Source: Lachnospiraceae bacterium
GTDB taxonomy: Bacteria; Bacillota; Clostridia; Lachnospirales; Lachnospiraceae
Length of the DNA stretch: 64,000 nucleotides
Assembly: GCA_028689585.1 (NCBI GenBank)
Contig: JAQVCW010000021.1
Span: 20,639 to 84,638, forward strand
Direction of reading: 5' to 3'
The notes beneath the pieces were generated by a model. The model was not told the origin of the DNA. It saw only the letters and a program-made list of their open reading frames with translations, and did not search any database. Position numbers and translations under genes: made by a program. Shown one piece after another: positions 1 to 10,255 of this stretch. The stretch's first letter is position 1. The number at the start of each line of letters is the position of its first letter.

Positions 1-109
1 ATTCCGTAAAAAAATTATCAACTGCGATTTACAGACAATCTGCTTCACCCCCAAAACAGGGATATCAGCAGACCGGACAGGTTCCTGCAAACTGAGTAAA
101 AAACATATA

Positions 110-167
110 AAAACGGCTGCAGCACCAGGGCCAGGGAGGTTTTTCCCGGTCTTAGAGTGCAGCAGCC
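110..167 (-). terminator. Intrinsic terminator after the GH36 gene
   Basis: On the minus strand an 11-bp stem (arms 157-167 and 115-125, one mismatch) is followed by GTTTTTAT. It lies about 55 bases beyond the GH36 stop codon and would end the alpha-galactoside operon. Bases 1-109 show no gene. Confidence 0.75.
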
Positions 168-221
168 ACTTTCTTGATTTTGAGTAAGGGATAATTTATA
201 AATTTTTTGCGGCTCTTATCT

Positions 222-2429
222 TCATTCCTCTATTCGAATAAATCGGAACTTCACCGGCTGATAATCTCCGCTGGTTACTGGAAGCAGAATTCCTGCTTTC
301 ATAAGTGCACCTCCGGTATAGCACCTCCCACTGTCCACATCCTGATACATTTTTTCCGGCTGCAGGCCCCGCAGACGGATCAGACGGATCCGGGGATTTG
401 CTTCGCATTTCAGCAGGACGCCCTCTACTATGGTTTCCGATCGGTCTTTTGACACCACCTGCCACAGAGCATATTCCTGATTTTGAAATGGATTGGTCAG
501 CCGGTAATAGTCTCCCGTCTGAAGCAGGGTTTCCTTTTCCCGGTACTCCTGCAGTATTTTTTTGACAGTTTCCTTTTCTGCCTCAGTTATTCGGGACAAA
601 TTCAGTTCAAAACCAAGAGCGCCTGCCGATGCCACGATCCCTCTTGTCTCCATCGGTGCAGTTCTTCCCGTCTGGTGGTTGGGACATATGCTGACGTGAG
701 CCCCCATTGCGCTGACGGGATAGGCAAACGAAGTCCCGTATTGAATCTTGATTCTCTCAACCGCATCTGTATTGTCGCTGCACCAGATTTGGGGAGAATA
801 GTGCAGCATGGCGGGATCAAACCTTCCTCCCCCGCCGGAACAGGTCTCCAGCAGCAGATCCGGACAGCGGTCCAGCAGACGCTCCAGCATCTGATACAGG
901 CCCAGCACATAGCGGTGGAAGACTTCTCCCTGACGCTCTGGGGGAAGAGCGGCAGAATAAACATTTCCCAGGCTGCGGTTCATATCCCACTTGATATATT
1001 CAATATGACTGCCGTCCAGAATCTGAAAAATCTGCTCCAGGACATGCTCTCTCACTTCTTCTCTGGAAATATCCAGATTTAACTGATAACGGCTTCGCTC
1101 CGGATTTCTTCCTGGGATCCGCATACACCAGTCCGGATGTTCCCGGTAAAGACTGCTGTCTTCTGAGACCATTTCCGGCTCAATCCAGAGTCCGAATTTC
1201 ATGCCCAGTGCATTGATACGTCTGACCAACTCCGGCAGTCCGCCTTTGATCTTGTTTTCATTGACCACCCAGTCACCCAGGCCGGAATGATCCGATTCTC
1301 GATTTCCGAACCACCCGTCATCCAGCACGAACAGATCCAGCCCCATTTCTTTTCCTGTCTTCGCAATCTGATATAGTTTTTCTTCGTCAAAATCAAAGTA
1401 AGTAACCTCCCAGTTGTTGATCAAAACAGGCCTTTTCTGATTTACCCACTGTTTTCTGATCAGATGAGCCCGGTACGCATCATGAAAAATATGTGACAGC
1501 CTGCCAAGTCCCTGTTCCGAATAAGCCATCACGACCTCCGGTGCCTCAAATACCTCCCCCTGTCCCAGACAATAGGAAAAATGATAGGGATGGATGCCCA
1601 TGACAAGCCTTGTGGTATCTGCCTGATCCACCTCTATGGCGCACTGAAAGTTTCCGCTGTACACCAGAGAATATCCAAAGCATTCCCCTGTGCCTTCATC
1701 GGCATGAGGGCTGCACAGAATCGCAAAGGGATTGTGATGATGGCTGGAACAGCCTCTTCTGCTCTCAATCGACTGAATGCCATGAGAAAGGGGCTGACGC
1801 TCCATCATCATTTCCATGGCATGCCGTCCGTGAAAATGAATAAAATCCAGATCCGACTGCAAAAAATCCATTTCCATGGACATCGCCTTTTTAATCTCGA
1901 CCTTCTTCGTGCCCCGGTTTTCTATGCGCACCGCCCGCGTGATCACATCCAGTTCTGGGAATACTCCGTAGAGAAGCGTTACCTTCAGATCACTCCCCTG
2001 ATCCCGCAGCACAATTTCCAGCGTCTGAGCCTCTTCTTCCGTACCTGACATGGCAGGCATTCCATTCAGCACATACTTCCCTTTTCGAATGCGATAGGAT
2101 TCATAGGAAAGCTGGAGCACATTGCTCCCATCTTCGTGAACCGCCTCAATGGCATTGATCCGGTAATCTCCATTGCCGCTTCCGGAGTATTCCTGGGGCA
2201 GCGTGTCCATGGAAAAAGTGCGGTCTCTGCCTGCTGCATAAGGATTTCCGGAAAACCCCCGATCCCTTCCGACAATGCGATACGCAGTTTCCGTCTGGCC
2301 GATATTGGCGCCGTAATACAGATGTACCAGCGTATTATATTCTCTTACCTGCATCTGATACATGCTGTTTGCGGTAGACAAGCTGAAAATTTTTGTTTTT
2401 TCATTGTATCTGATCGGTTTCATTTCCAT
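222..2429 (-). CDS. GH36 alpha-galactosidase
   Basis: Family GH36 retaining alpha-galactosidase that releases galactose from melibiose/raffinose-type oligosaccharides. No signal peptide is visible, so it should act in the cytoplasm on imported sugars. The protein is about 735 aa, the usual length of the long clostridial GH36 enzymes. The nucleophile motif KWDMNR lies near residue 484 and the acid/base motif WCSDNTD near residue 554; LDDGWFG and GLWIEPEMV are further family signatures. The first ATG (2435) abuts the GGAG box, so the second Met codon at 2429, seven bases from GGAG, is preferred. The start lies inside the 3' end of the YesN gene, which suggests translational coupling. Last gene of the operon, followed by a terminator. 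Confidence 0.93.
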   Translation of the reverse strand: MEMKPIRYNEKTKIFSLSTANSMYQMQVREYNTLVHLYYGANIGQTETAYRIVGRDRGFSGNPYAAGRDRTFSMDTLPQEYSGSGNGDYRINAIEAVHEDGSNVLQLSYESYRIRKGKYVLNGMPAMSGTEEEAQTLEIVLRDQGSDLKVTLLYGVFPELDVITRAVRIENRGTKKVEIKKAMSMEMDFLQSDLDFIHFHGRHAMEMMMERQPLSHGIQSIESRRGCSSHHHNPFAILCSPHADEGTGECFGYSLVYSGNFQCAIEVDQADTTRLVMGIHPYHFSYCLGQGEVFEAPEVVMAYSEQGLGRLSHIFHDAYRAHLIRKQWVNQKRPVLINNWEVTYFDFDEEKLYQIAKTGKEMGLDLFVLDDGWFGNRESDHSGLGDWVVNENKIKGGLPELVRRINALGMKFGLWIEPEMVSEDSSLYREHPDWCMRIPGRNPERSRYQLNLDISREEVREHVLEQIFQILDGSHIEYIKWDMNRSLGNVYSAALPPERQGEVFHRYVLGLYQMLERLLDRCPDLLLETCSGGGGRFDPAMLHYSPQIWCSDNTDAVERIKIQYGTSFAYPVSAMGAHVSICPNHQTGRTAPMETRGIVASAGALGFELNLSRITEAEKETVKKILQEYREKETLLQTGDYYRLTNPFQNQEYALWQVVSKDRSETIVEGVLLKCEANPRIRLIRLRGLQPEKMYQDVDSGRCYTGGALMKAGILLPVTSGDYQPVKFRFIRIEE

Positions 2430-3879
2430 CTCCATTCTCCTTCTGACCAGCCCCTGTGTTCATGATCCGGGCCCTGTACTGTGCAGGGCTCTCGCCCATC
2501 GCCTTTTTAAATGTCTTTGAAAAATGCTTCTCACTTGCATAGCCCACCAGCTCGCTGATATGTTTTACGGAGGTCTCTCCCTGCTCGATCATTTCCTTTG
2601 CACGGTCCATGCGGATTTCCGTCACACAGTCAATGTATTTCTGGCCTGTTTTCTCATGAAAGATCCGGCTTAAATAAGTCGGCTTAATATGAAAAAGCTC
2701 TGCAATTCTTACGCTTGAAACATCCTCCATATAATTGTTTTTCACGTATTCCTTGATCCGGTTTATAATATCCTCGCCCGCTTCTTCCTGAAGTTTTTTA
2801 TGGTGAAACAGATCCTTCAGTTCCAAAAGCACATCTGCCAGATTTTTTGACTCCAGTCTGGCATTCCACATAATGCTGACATGATTTTTCACCTCTGCCG
2901 TAAAATATTTTTCATTTTCTCTGATCCATTCCTCTTTCAGATTTTTTAGGCAAAGCTGAAATCCGGCCAGATCGTCACTCTGATACGATATGGTCAGCTT
3001 TTCCAGCACTCTGACAAAATTTTCTTTGAGAATCCGCCCTGAGTCCGTCTCCAGCCTCTCCGTCTGAACCATTTCATGATTTTTACAGTAATACCGCTGC
3101 GGTTTTAGCTGCTCCAGATCCTTCACGGCAGCCTTCAGCTCCTGCAGACCGGAAAGCTCTCTGGTATATCCGTTCAGAATGGCTTCTTCCTGATACCGAT
3201 TAAAATGAAGCTGCAGAAAACTGCTCATCCGCATCCTTGCCTCACCTTTAATAAGCATACACAGCTCTCCGGTATGCAGAAAAAAAAGTCCATATTTTGT
3301 CTCTTCGGCGGGAAGCTGCTTCGCGACATAAAATTCGATACTCTGATACAGATCCTGATAAATTTTCCTTTTTTTCATTTCGTCAAAGGTGTCAATCAGA
3401 AAGAAATACAGTTGAAACCTGCCAGATTCTCCAAAGTAAAACTCCTCATTCATATAGAGGCTTTTGCAGATCTGCTCCACAAAATATCCGTGCTCTTTCT
3501 GGCTCTTATTCTGCCGTTCCAGACGTACCTGATCCACAAACTGCTTCAATTCTTCCGGATCCGGCGGCTTCAGGATATACCGGCTTGCTCCCAGATTCAG
3601 CGCCTTTTTCGCATACTCAAAATAGTTGTATCCGGTAAGAACACACCATTCAATATTATCTCCCGGCTTCTTCGCCCGTTCCATCGCCTCCAGACCTTTG
3701 ATCCCCGGCATGTTAATATCCAGAAATACCAGATCTATATGCTCTTTTTCCAGAAACAGCAGCATCTTCTCGGCGCAGTCCGCCTGCAGTATTCTATTTT
3801 CATCTCCATACAATTCCTCCAGCATGGACTGAAGCGTAATGCGGACAAGATGCTCATCGTCCACGATTAAAATCACCAT
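2401..3879 (-). CDS. YesN-like AraC-type response regulator
   Basis: Response regulator of 492 aa with an N-terminal receiver (VDDEH start; phospho-acceptor Asp54 in LDINMPG) and a C-terminal AraC/XylS DNA-binding domain (two helix-turn-helix motifs in about the last 100 residues). The roughly 250-residue middle part is the poorly conserved linker typical of YesN proteins. It starts five bases from the stop of the sensor gene, so the pair is co-transcribed. Position between two alpha-galactosidases and downstream of a sugar ABC transporter implies that it activates this operon in response to the sugar sensed by the YesM partner. The exact inducer is inference. Confidence 0.92.
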   Translation of the reverse strand: MVILIVDDEHLVRITLQSMLEELYGDENRILQADCAEKMLLFLEKEHIDLVFLDINMPGIKGLEAMERAKKPGDNIEWCVLTGYNYFEYAKKALNLGASRYILKPPDPEELKQFVDQVRLERQNKSQKEHGYFVEQICKSLYMNEEFYFGESGRFQLYFFLIDTFDEMKKRKIYQDLYQSIEFYVAKQLPAEETKYGLFFLHTGELCMLIKGEARMRMSSFLQLHFNRYQEEAILNGYTRELSGLQELKAAVKDLEQLKPQRYYCKNHEMVQTERLETDSGRILKENFVRVLEKLTISYQSDDLAGFQLCLKNLKEEWIRENEKYFTAEVKNHVSIMWNARLESKNLADVLLELKDLFHHKKLQEEAGEDIINRIKEYVKNNYMEDVSSVRIAELFHIKPTYLSRIFHEKTGQKYIDCVTEIRMDRAKEMIEQGETSVKHISELVGYASEKHFSKTFKKAMGESPAQYRARIMNTGAGQKENGDGNETDQIQ

Positions 3880-3883
3880 AGTA

Positions 3884-5638
3884 TCACGTTCTCCCTTGGA
3901 AAATCAGTATATTGCAGATGGTCGGAAACTGTTCTGTAGCGGAATAATACATTACAGATTCCGGAAAGGCAGAATACAGCCTTGCCTTCACATTTTCAAC
4001 TCCCACACCGTTTTTTCGCTCCAGCTCCTCCAGGCGGATCGGCACCCCATTGTTGGCCACCATAATCCAGACACAGGAACGCCCCCGCTCAAAAAAGCTG
4101 ACTGCCCTAATCAGAATCTGCATTTTCCGGTTCTCCTGAAAACCATGTTTCATTGCATTTTCCACAATGGGCTGGATCAACAGCTTGGGAATACGCAGGC
4201 CTTTCAATTCCTCATCCAATTCGATTTTATACTCCAGCCGTTCTTCAAACCGCAGCTTCTGCAGCATCAGATAGCTTTCTATAAAACGGCATTCTTCCGA
4301 AAGTCTGGTATCGTATTCATGTTCCGCCGTATACCGAAACATTTTGGACAGATTCAAAATAGCTTTTTCCAGTCCTTTTTTATCATCTGTTCTGTTTAAT
4401 GCCAGAAATGAACTCAGCACATTGTTCAGGAAATGGGGATGGATCTCCGTCTGAAGCGCCTTATATTCTGCCGCCTGCTGGTTCAGTTTCATTAAGTATT
4501 CCTTTTCCACCAGAGTTTCCACCCGGTCCTTCATATCCGTCAAGGCTGTGCTGATATTCTCAAATTCAATAATCGTACTGCCCCCTTCCGTCCTGGGAGC
4601 CGGCATCTGTCTGTTCGGCCAGTACGAGGCAATAAACTGCATAATATTTTCGGTGGCTACCTTTACTTTTTTAGAAAACCCATAATACAGAATAATGGCG
4701 ATCAGAACTGCCAGCACCCAGACAGACATGAAAATCAGAAAAATCTTGCGGACCTCCTGCAGTATGGCAGTTCTTGCCACAATATAATGAATCGTGAAAC
4801 CATTTTCTGAAGGAATGGAGGTCAGGTAATACCTTTCCCCGTCCCAGGTAAAGCTTTCGGCATCCTGCACTTCTTCCACATCCATCTGCTGATAGATACT
4901 GCCAATCTTTTCGGAAGAAGAATAAGCCTGACTTCCATCCGGATATAAAATAACTACTCCGTTTTTTTCTCCCGGATTGAAATTATTCACGATATTGCTG
5001 AAAATGTCCCTGGATATTTTCAAAAAAACAACCGCCTGCCGTTTGTTCTGCTCAATATTATTAATCTGTCTTGCAATAACGAAGGTATCCGAATTGCTGT
5101 TATATGTTTCATTTGCCGTAATAACCAGATGATAAGACGGCTTTTCTTTCACCACATCATACAAAAGCTTATATTCCGTTTCCTCCAGATCATACATTTC
5201 AACCGTGCTCCGGTCCTTTCGAAAACAGAATACCTTATTTTGATTGGAAGACTCCGGCACTACGCTGATTTCCCTTATCTCTTCGTCTATGGAATAAGAA
5301 TACCTTACCAGTGAATTCCTGTATTTCTTTGCAATTTTATAATACTTATAGTAGGCATCTATGTCATCTGTCCTGACCCCATTCCGGTTAATATAGGAGT
5401 AAAATCTGGCCAGATTATCATCAAACAGTCCCTGGGAAAAATACTTCTCGCTGTTGTCAATGTAGCTGTCAATATGGTTCGCCATACTCTGAAGCGTCAG
5501 TTCCGTTGCCGTATGATTGTTGTCATAAATGAGCCGTTCAAAAAAGGGGTGGGCAAAGAGAATCAATATCAGGAATGGAATTCCCATTGATATCAGAAAA
5601 ATAGTATTGATTTTCCGATGCAAGCTTCTCTTTTTCAT
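3884..5638 (-). CDS. YesM-like sensor histidine kinase
   Basis: Membrane sensor kinase of 584 aa. One membrane segment lies near residues 12-32 and a second near 300-322, enclosing an extracellular sensor domain of about 265 residues. A HAMP-like linker follows, then a His_kinase domain with the LytS/YesM-type box (EIHPHFLNN) and a HATPase domain (QPIVENAMKHG, then GVGVENVKARL). These features define the YesM class, which pairs with AraC-type receivers such as the gene directly downstream. It lies between the GH4 gene and the regulator in the operon. The 103 bases upstream of its start show no clear terminator, so read-through from the GH4 gene is likely. Confidence 0.92.
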   Translation of the reverse strand: MKKRSLHRKINTIFLISMGIPFLILILFAHPFFERLIYDNNHTATELTLQSMANHIDSYIDNSEKYFSQGLFDDNLARFYSYINRNGVRTDDIDAYYKYYKIAKKYRNSLVRYSYSIDEEIREISVVPESSNQNKVFCFRKDRSTVEMYDLEETEYKLLYDVVKEKPSYHLVITANETYNSNSDTFVIARQINNIEQNKRQAVVFLKISRDIFSNIVNNFNPGEKNGVVILYPDGSQAYSSSEKIGSIYQQMDVEEVQDAESFTWDGERYYLTSIPSENGFTIHYIVARTAILQEVRKIFLIFMSVWVLAVLIAIILYYGFSKKVKVATENIMQFIASYWPNRQMPAPRTEGGSTIIEFENISTALTDMKDRVETLVEKEYLMKLNQQAAEYKALQTEIHPHFLNNVLSSFLALNRTDDKKGLEKAILNLSKMFRYTAEHEYDTRLSEECRFIESYLMLQKLRFEERLEYKIELDEELKGLRIPKLLIQPIVENAMKHGFQENRKMQILIRAVSFFERGRSCVWIMVANNGVPIRLEELERKNGVGVENVKARLYSAFPESVMYYSATEQFPTICNILIFQGRT

Positions 5639-5741
5639 TGCCGGCTCCTCTTCTTGCTGCCTTTTGTATGAATTATTTTCTATCTTCTGTCATTATAGTC
5701 CTCTATGTCATCTCCTGCCAGTTATTTATGCACGGTTCGCT

Positions 5742-7055
5742 TCACTGCCTGCCTGGGCTGAACTGTGGAAGATATTCGCGGTTCGCTTCAAACATTTCTG
5801 TCACAAGCTGCCGGATTTCTTCCAGGCTCAGTACCGCAGAACTGAGGGGATCAAAGTAACATGCCTGATATATTTTTTCCGGATTTCCGGTCAGTGCTCC
5901 TTCTACCGCCAGTTCTTCTATCCCGGCGCTGATATTGGTCAGCAGCGCAAGCTGTTTCGGAAGCTTTCCCACATGGATCGGTTCAAATCCTTTTGGGGAA
6001 GCCAGCACCGGCACCTCCACACAGCAGCCTTCCGGAAGATTATCGATCAGTCCGAAATTTCTCACATTTCCATTGAATTCATACAAGGTTCCATCGCCAA
6101 AGACTGCATTAAAAATATGAGCGGCGTACTCATTTCCTCTGTCCAAATTACCCGGATCATCAGCCCAGTTTAAAAATTCCTGCTTCCAGGTACCCTCTCT
6201 CGCCTGAACGATATCCCTTGCCATAAAATAATGGCCTGGATTCCAGCCTGTGCCATGCATGCAGTATTTTTCAAGCAGATCCTGACGTTTCCGAAACCAC
6301 GGGACATATTCTGAAGCATGACCGCTGGATTCTGTTACATAATAACCCAGGTGGCGGAACATTTCATTTCTTACGATTTCTTCCTGATAGTGCTCTTCCA
6401 CCGCCTTTTTTATCAGCGGATAGGCATCCTGTCCCTTCCATTTATAATCCAGATAAAAAGCCTGGTGATTGATGCCTGCGCAGGTATACGTGATATCCTC
6501 TGCATCCGCGCCAATCCATTCAGCCAGCATTTCTGCCGTTCGCTGCACACTGTGGCACAGTCCTGTCACTTTAATTTTAGTTTCGGACTGCATTGCACGG
6601 CAGAGCATTGCCATTGGGTTCGTATAGTTTAAAAATACGGCATCCGGACAGCATTTTTCCATTGCCCTGCATATTTTCATCATTTCCGGGAGCGTGCGCA
6701 TAAAGCGGAAAATTCCCGAAATTCCTCTCGTATCCCCCACGCACATGTTGATCCCATATTTCTTTGGGATTTCCACATCCTTCCCCCATACACTGATATC
6801 GCCCACATTAATGGCGCTCAAAACGCCGGAAGCGCCTTCCAGCGCTGTCTCCAGGTCAGTGGTCGTAACGACAGAGGCACCGTGTCTGCCTGCGGAAATG
6901 ATTTTTTTTACCGCCTCCTCCGCATAAAAAAGCTTTTCTTCATCAATATCCATCAATGCAATCTCTGCATCCTGAAAACTGGGAAATGTCATCAGATCCC
7001 TCACCAGATCTCTGGTAAATGTGACACTTCCAGCTCCTATAAACGTTATTCTCAT
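5742..7055 (-). CDS. GH4 alpha-galactosidase (MelA-type)
   Basis: Family GH4 glycosidase of 437 aa. It uses NAD+ and a divalent metal in a redox-assisted elimination mechanism. The N-terminal Rossmann fold starts at residue 1 (FIGAGSVTF). The metal/substrate motifs GLCHSVQ (near residue 172) and GINHQAF (near 198) match alpha-galactosidase MelA more than the 6-phospho-glycosidases, which suits import by an ABC transporter rather than a PTS. No signal peptide. It starts four bases from the stop of the upstream permease. The operon therefore encodes two mechanistically unrelated alpha-galactosidases (this one and the GH36 enzyme). Alpha-glucosidase or alpha-galacturonidase activity cannot be excluded by eye. 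Confidence 0.88.
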   Translation of the reverse strand: MRITFIGAGSVTFTRDLVRDLMTFPSFQDAEIALMDIDEEKLFYAEEAVKKIISAGRHGASVVTTTDLETALEGASGVLSAINVGDISVWGKDVEIPKKYGINMCVGDTRGISGIFRFMRTLPEMMKICRAMEKCCPDAVFLNYTNPMAMLCRAMQSETKIKVTGLCHSVQRTAEMLAEWIGADAEDITYTCAGINHQAFYLDYKWKGQDAYPLIKKAVEEHYQEEIVRNEMFRHLGYYVTESSGHASEYVPWFRKRQDLLEKYCMHGTGWNPGHYFMARDIVQAREGTWKQEFLNWADDPGNLDRGNEYAAHIFNAVFGDGTLYEFNGNVRNFGLIDNLPEGCCVEVPVLASPKGFEPIHVGKLPKQLALLTNISAGIEELAVEGALTGNPEKIYQACYFDPLSSAVLSLEEIRQLVTEMFEANREYLPQFSPGRQ

Positions 7056-7058
7056 CTT

Positions 7059-7871
7059 TTATCCCTTCACTGCGCTGTCAACTGCGCCCATTACAAAATA
7101 TTTTTGCAGAAGTAAATAAACAATTACCACTGGAATGATGGCGATCACAGCAGAAGCCGCCGCTCCATTCAGGTCTTTTACGGCCTCTCCGAAATACTGC
7201 TTTACCACCAGTGTCACATTATACATATCCGGTTTCTGCAAAATGTAGGTTGCGAATCCATATTCATTCCAGATTGACACTCCCTGCATTACCACGATAG
7301 ATACGGTCACCGGCTTTAGCTGCGGCACAATGATCTTCCAGAAGGTACCAAACACCCCTGCCCCATCGATGGCTGCCGCTTCATCCAGCACATCCGGTAT
7401 GGAGGATATAAAATTGGAATACATATAGATCGCCACCGGCAGGCCAAATGCGGCATCCACAAGGATCATGCCCCAGTAAGTGGACAGAGCGTGCATTGAA
7501 CTCAGTACGGAATATAATCCGACTACCATTGCCATTCCCCGAACCATCATTACGCCCATTACAATTACTCTGGCAATGTTTCCTGCCCGATTCTTCATCC
7601 GTGCGATCGGATACGCCGCCATGCCGCCCACCACGACTACCAGTATCAGAGTCCCCGCCGTGATCATCATTGAATTCAAAATTGCCTTTAAAATCCCGGT
7701 ATCGCGAAACAGTCTGACATAATTTTCCCAGTAGATTTCCTTTGGCAGCGTCAGTCTTGGTTCCAGATTTGTAATCGGCTTTAAAGAAGTAACCACTACT
7801 ACATAGATCGGCATCAGATAGATTGCCAGAATGAGCAGCGATACCACATATTTCCAATACCCTTTTTTCAT
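7059..7871 (-). CDS. Carbohydrate ABC transporter permease (MalG-type)
   Basis: Inner-membrane permease of 270 aa with about six hydrophobic helices. The cytoplasmic EAA loop that contacts the ATPase is visible (EAAAIDGAG...IIVPQLKPV, near residues 165-190). It belongs to the CUT1 family, MalG side. It overlaps the upstream permease gene by four bases (7868-7871) and is followed by GH4 after three bases. No ATPase is encoded in the operon, so a shared MsmX-type ATPase elsewhere probably drives it, as is usual for CUT1 systems in Firmicutes. Confidence 0.93.
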   Translation of the reverse strand: MKKGYWKYVVSLLILAIYLMPIYVVVVTSLKPITNLEPRLTLPKEIYWENYVRLFRDTGILKAILNSMMITAGTLILVVVVGGMAAYPIARMKNRAGNIARVIVMGVMMVRGMAMVVGLYSVLSSMHALSTYWGMILVDAAFGLPVAIYMYSNFISSIPDVLDEAAAIDGAGVFGTFWKIIVPQLKPVTVSIVVMQGVSIWNEYGFATYILQKPDMYNVTLVVKQYFGEAVKDLNGAAASAVIAIIPVVIVYLLLQKYFVMGAVDSAVKG

Positions 7872-8737
7872 GTCTCCACCCTTCTCTTCTGCAGAAATCC
7901 ATTCAAAATGATCACGATTACCATAATAAAGGTAAACGTAAATATACCGATTGCAGAAGCATAGCCCGCTTTCTCTTTCAGAAAATACTGGCTGTTCAGA
8001 TACGATACCAGCGAATGGGTTTGATAATTGGGCCCGCCATTGGTCAGTGACACAATACCGTCAAACAGCTTCAGGCCTCCGATCAGGTTGATGATTACAG
8101 AGGTTGTAATCGCCGGAATCAGCATGGGCAGACTAATGTACTTAAAACGCTGCCATCTTTTTGCACCGTCAATTTCCGCTGCCTCCAGATAAGTTTTTGG
8201 TATATTCTGCAGTCCGGCCAGATAAATGATCATACAGTTTCCGGCATACTGCCATGTATTAATCAGGGTAATGATCCAGACACCCCGTGTCCCGTCCTCC
8301 AGCCAGTTGACGGGTTCTCTTCCGAACCAGGCCAGGATTTCATTCAGAACACCTCTGTCATAGGTAAAGAAAAAGTACATAATATAACCCATGACCAGAC
8401 CTGAGATCATAATCGGGAGATAAATGACCACTCTGACAATTCCATTTCCTTTAAATCTGGAATTTACAAAAAAAGCACTGGCCATTCCAATGATGTTCTG
8501 CAGCAGTGTTGACATTACTCCGTAAATCAGCGTATTGATAAATACCGTTTTGAAGTGTGAATCACGAAAAATATCCAGATAGTTTTTTATTCCAATAAAT
8601 TTTTTCGTGCTGGAATAACCATTCCACTGACAAAAGGAAATATATAAGGTCTCAGCCAATGGTCTCGCAATAAAGATCAGGATTATACACAGTGCCGGAA
8701 GATAAAACAAATACATAATTCGTTTTCGTTTTGCCAT
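7868..8737 (-). CDS. Carbohydrate ABC transporter permease (MalF-type)
   Basis: CUT1-family permease of 289 aa, MalF side, with about six membrane helices. The EAA loop reads EAAEIDGAKRWQ...ISLPML near residues 187-210. It forms the heterodimer with the next gene and is served by the secreted solute-binding protein encoded upstream. A conserved palindrome (8767-8812) and a stable hairpin (8825-8868) sit between the binding-protein gene and this gene; they probably set the lower expression of the permeases relative to the binding protein. Confidence 0.93.
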   Translation of the reverse strand: MAKRKRIMYLFYLPALCIILIFIARPLAETLYISFCQWNGYSSTKKFIGIKNYLDIFRDSHFKTVFINTLIYGVMSTLLQNIIGMASAFFVNSRFKGNGIVRVVIYLPIMISGLVMGYIMYFFFTYDRGVLNEILAWFGREPVNWLEDGTRGVWIITLINTWQYAGNCMIIYLAGLQNIPKTYLEAAEIDGAKRWQRFKYISLPMLIPAITTSVIINLIGGLKLFDGIVSLTNGGPNYQTHSLVSYLNSQYFLKEKAGYASAIGIFTFTFIMVIVIILNGFLQKRRVET

Positions 8738-8766
8738 AATTTAGCTCTTCTTTCTGGGAACGTCAC

Positions 8767-8812
8767 CCCATTTTAAATTTGTTTTCAGCAAACGGGCTGA
8801 CGCTGCATGTCA
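8767..8812 (-). repeat. Intercistronic palindromic repeat, copy 1
   Basis: Member of the dispersed family with sense-strand CGTCAGCCCRTTTGC at the left and a mirrored GGGGTGACGTTC at the right. It lies about 30 bases upstream of the MalF-type permease start. The right part is degenerate compared with the copy at 16752. Confidence 0.6.
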
Positions 8813-8824
8813 GGTTTTCCTACA

Positions 8825-8868
8825 GGTGCCATACAAAAGCAGGCTTCTGATTTCGCATGGCACCCTTT
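8825..8868 (-). other. Stable hairpin between binding-protein and permease genes
   Basis: Arms GGTGCCAT/ATGGCACC form an 8-bp perfect stem with a 28-base loop just after the binding-protein stop. On the minus strand no T-run follows, so 3'-end protection of the binding-protein mRNA is more likely than full termination. On the plus strand it is followed by CTTTTT. Confidence 0.5.
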
Positions 8869-8885
8869 TTCCCATTATTGACCTA

Positions 8886-10163
8886 TTACTGAACTATTTC
8901 CATTTTTTCCACATAATTTGTCTGCATTGTATCAGCAGCAGTGGTTACCCCATTCTCTGTCTGATCCATGACCAGCTCCATCACGCTGTCTGTCAGTACG
9001 GACCACATGCCGCTTGGCAGATACTCGCGGTCAAACAGGTTATCATAATCCAGATCATCCGCAAAAGCTTCTTCGCTGTCCGCGAATGCAGTATAAGTTT
9101 TATTTTCTGCTGTATCCATGGTATTCAGAGCAGGAATCTGTCCGTCCAGATCCGAGATCTGATTTGCCACTTCCGGTTCCGCCAGATAAGCCAGGAATTC
9201 CTTTGCCTCATCCAATGCATCTGAATCTTTCCAGATGCCGAATGCGCTTCCTTCTCCGATTGCATACTGAGATTTTCCCTCTTCTGAGGTGGACGGGATC
9301 GGCAGAGCGCCAATATTTGCATCCGGATTGTACTTCTGGATCTGGTCCACGAAAACTCCGCCAAACTGGAATGCGCAGTTTCCGGTAGCAAGTGCCTCAT
9401 AAGCCTGCGGTTCATCCGCTGTGATCAGATCTTCGTTAAAGTATCCATTCTGCAGCATCTGAAGCAGATCTTCGAATACATATTTGCCCTCCTCATTCCA
9501 GTTGAAGCTTCCATCCTTCAACTGCTCTGCTGCATAATAGTTACTTCCTTCCGCAGAATAATAAGCCGGACAGAAAATATTCAGAAGAGATGCGGAGGTC
9601 CAGTCATCCTTAGCCCCCAGAAATAATGGAGTCACTCCGGATTCCCTGATCTTTTCGCAGGCTGCCTTGAAATCCTCCACGGTTCGAATGGCTGAACTGT
9701 CTACACCGGCCTTTTCCAGAACATCTTTATTATAAGTAATACCGTTGATCAACTGGGTAACCGGCAGAACATATACCTGCCCGTCTTCGTCCTCCACCAC
9801 ACCTTTGACTGAGTCCCCGATGGTATCAAACCACGCTTCATCGTTAACACTGAGCAGATATTCTTTATAACGGGCAAGTGACCAGCCATGCGTAACAAAT
9901 ACATCCGGCATATCTCCGGAACCCATTCTGGTTTTCATAACGGTTTCATAATCAGAACCCGGTGCGATCAGATCCACCTCTACACCGCTTTTTTCTGAGA
10001 AATCAGATACGATTGTCCGAAATGCATCCAATGCATCCCCCACATATAATACTTCAACTTCCAATGATTTCTTTTCCTCTGCTGAAGCACTCATTCCGCC
10101 TGCCAGTGTCACAGCCGCCATTACTACAGACAGCATACCCATTTTATTTTTCCATGCTTTCAT
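8886..10163 (-). CDS. Extracellular sugar-binding protein of ABC importer
   Basis: Solute-binding protein of family 1 (SBP_bac_1), 425 aa. An N-terminal signal peptide (KMGMLSVVMAAVTLAGGMS, cleavage after ASA at about residue 29) is clear. There is no lipobox cysteine, which is unusual for a monoderm binding protein because nothing then anchors it to the membrane. First gene of the alpha-galactoside operon (binding protein, two permeases, GH4, YesMN, GH36). Substrate inferred from neighbours: alpha-galactosides such as raffinose or melibiose. An AT-rich palindrome at 10256-10278 lies upstream and may be a regulator site. Confidence 0.92.
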   Translation of the reverse strand: MKAWKNKMGMLSVVMAAVTLAGGMSASAEEKKSLEVEVLYVGDALDAFRTIVSDFSEKSGVEVDLIAPGSDYETVMKTRMGSGDMPDVFVTHGWSLARYKEYLLSVNDEAWFDTIGDSVKGVVEDEDGQVYVLPVTQLINGITYNKDVLEKAGVDSSAIRTVEDFKAACEKIRESGVTPLFLGAKDDWTSASLLNIFCPAYYSAEGSNYYAAEQLKDGSFNWNEEGKYVFEDLLQMLQNGYFNEDLITADEPQAYEALATGNCAFQFGGVFVDQIQKYNPDANIGALPIPSTSEEGKSQYAIGEGSAFGIWKDSDALDEAKEFLAYLAEPEVANQISDLDGQIPALNTMDTAENKTYTAFADSEEAFADDLDYDNLFDREYLPSGMWSVLTDSVMELVMDQTENGVTTAADTMQTNYVEKMEIVQ

Positions 10164-10255
10164 ATCATTTCTTCCTTTCTTCTCATAAAACCCTTTTTAT
10201 AGTTCCATTCCGGATATCCATCTTTATTTTAGCACAACGTATTTTTTTAAAGAGT

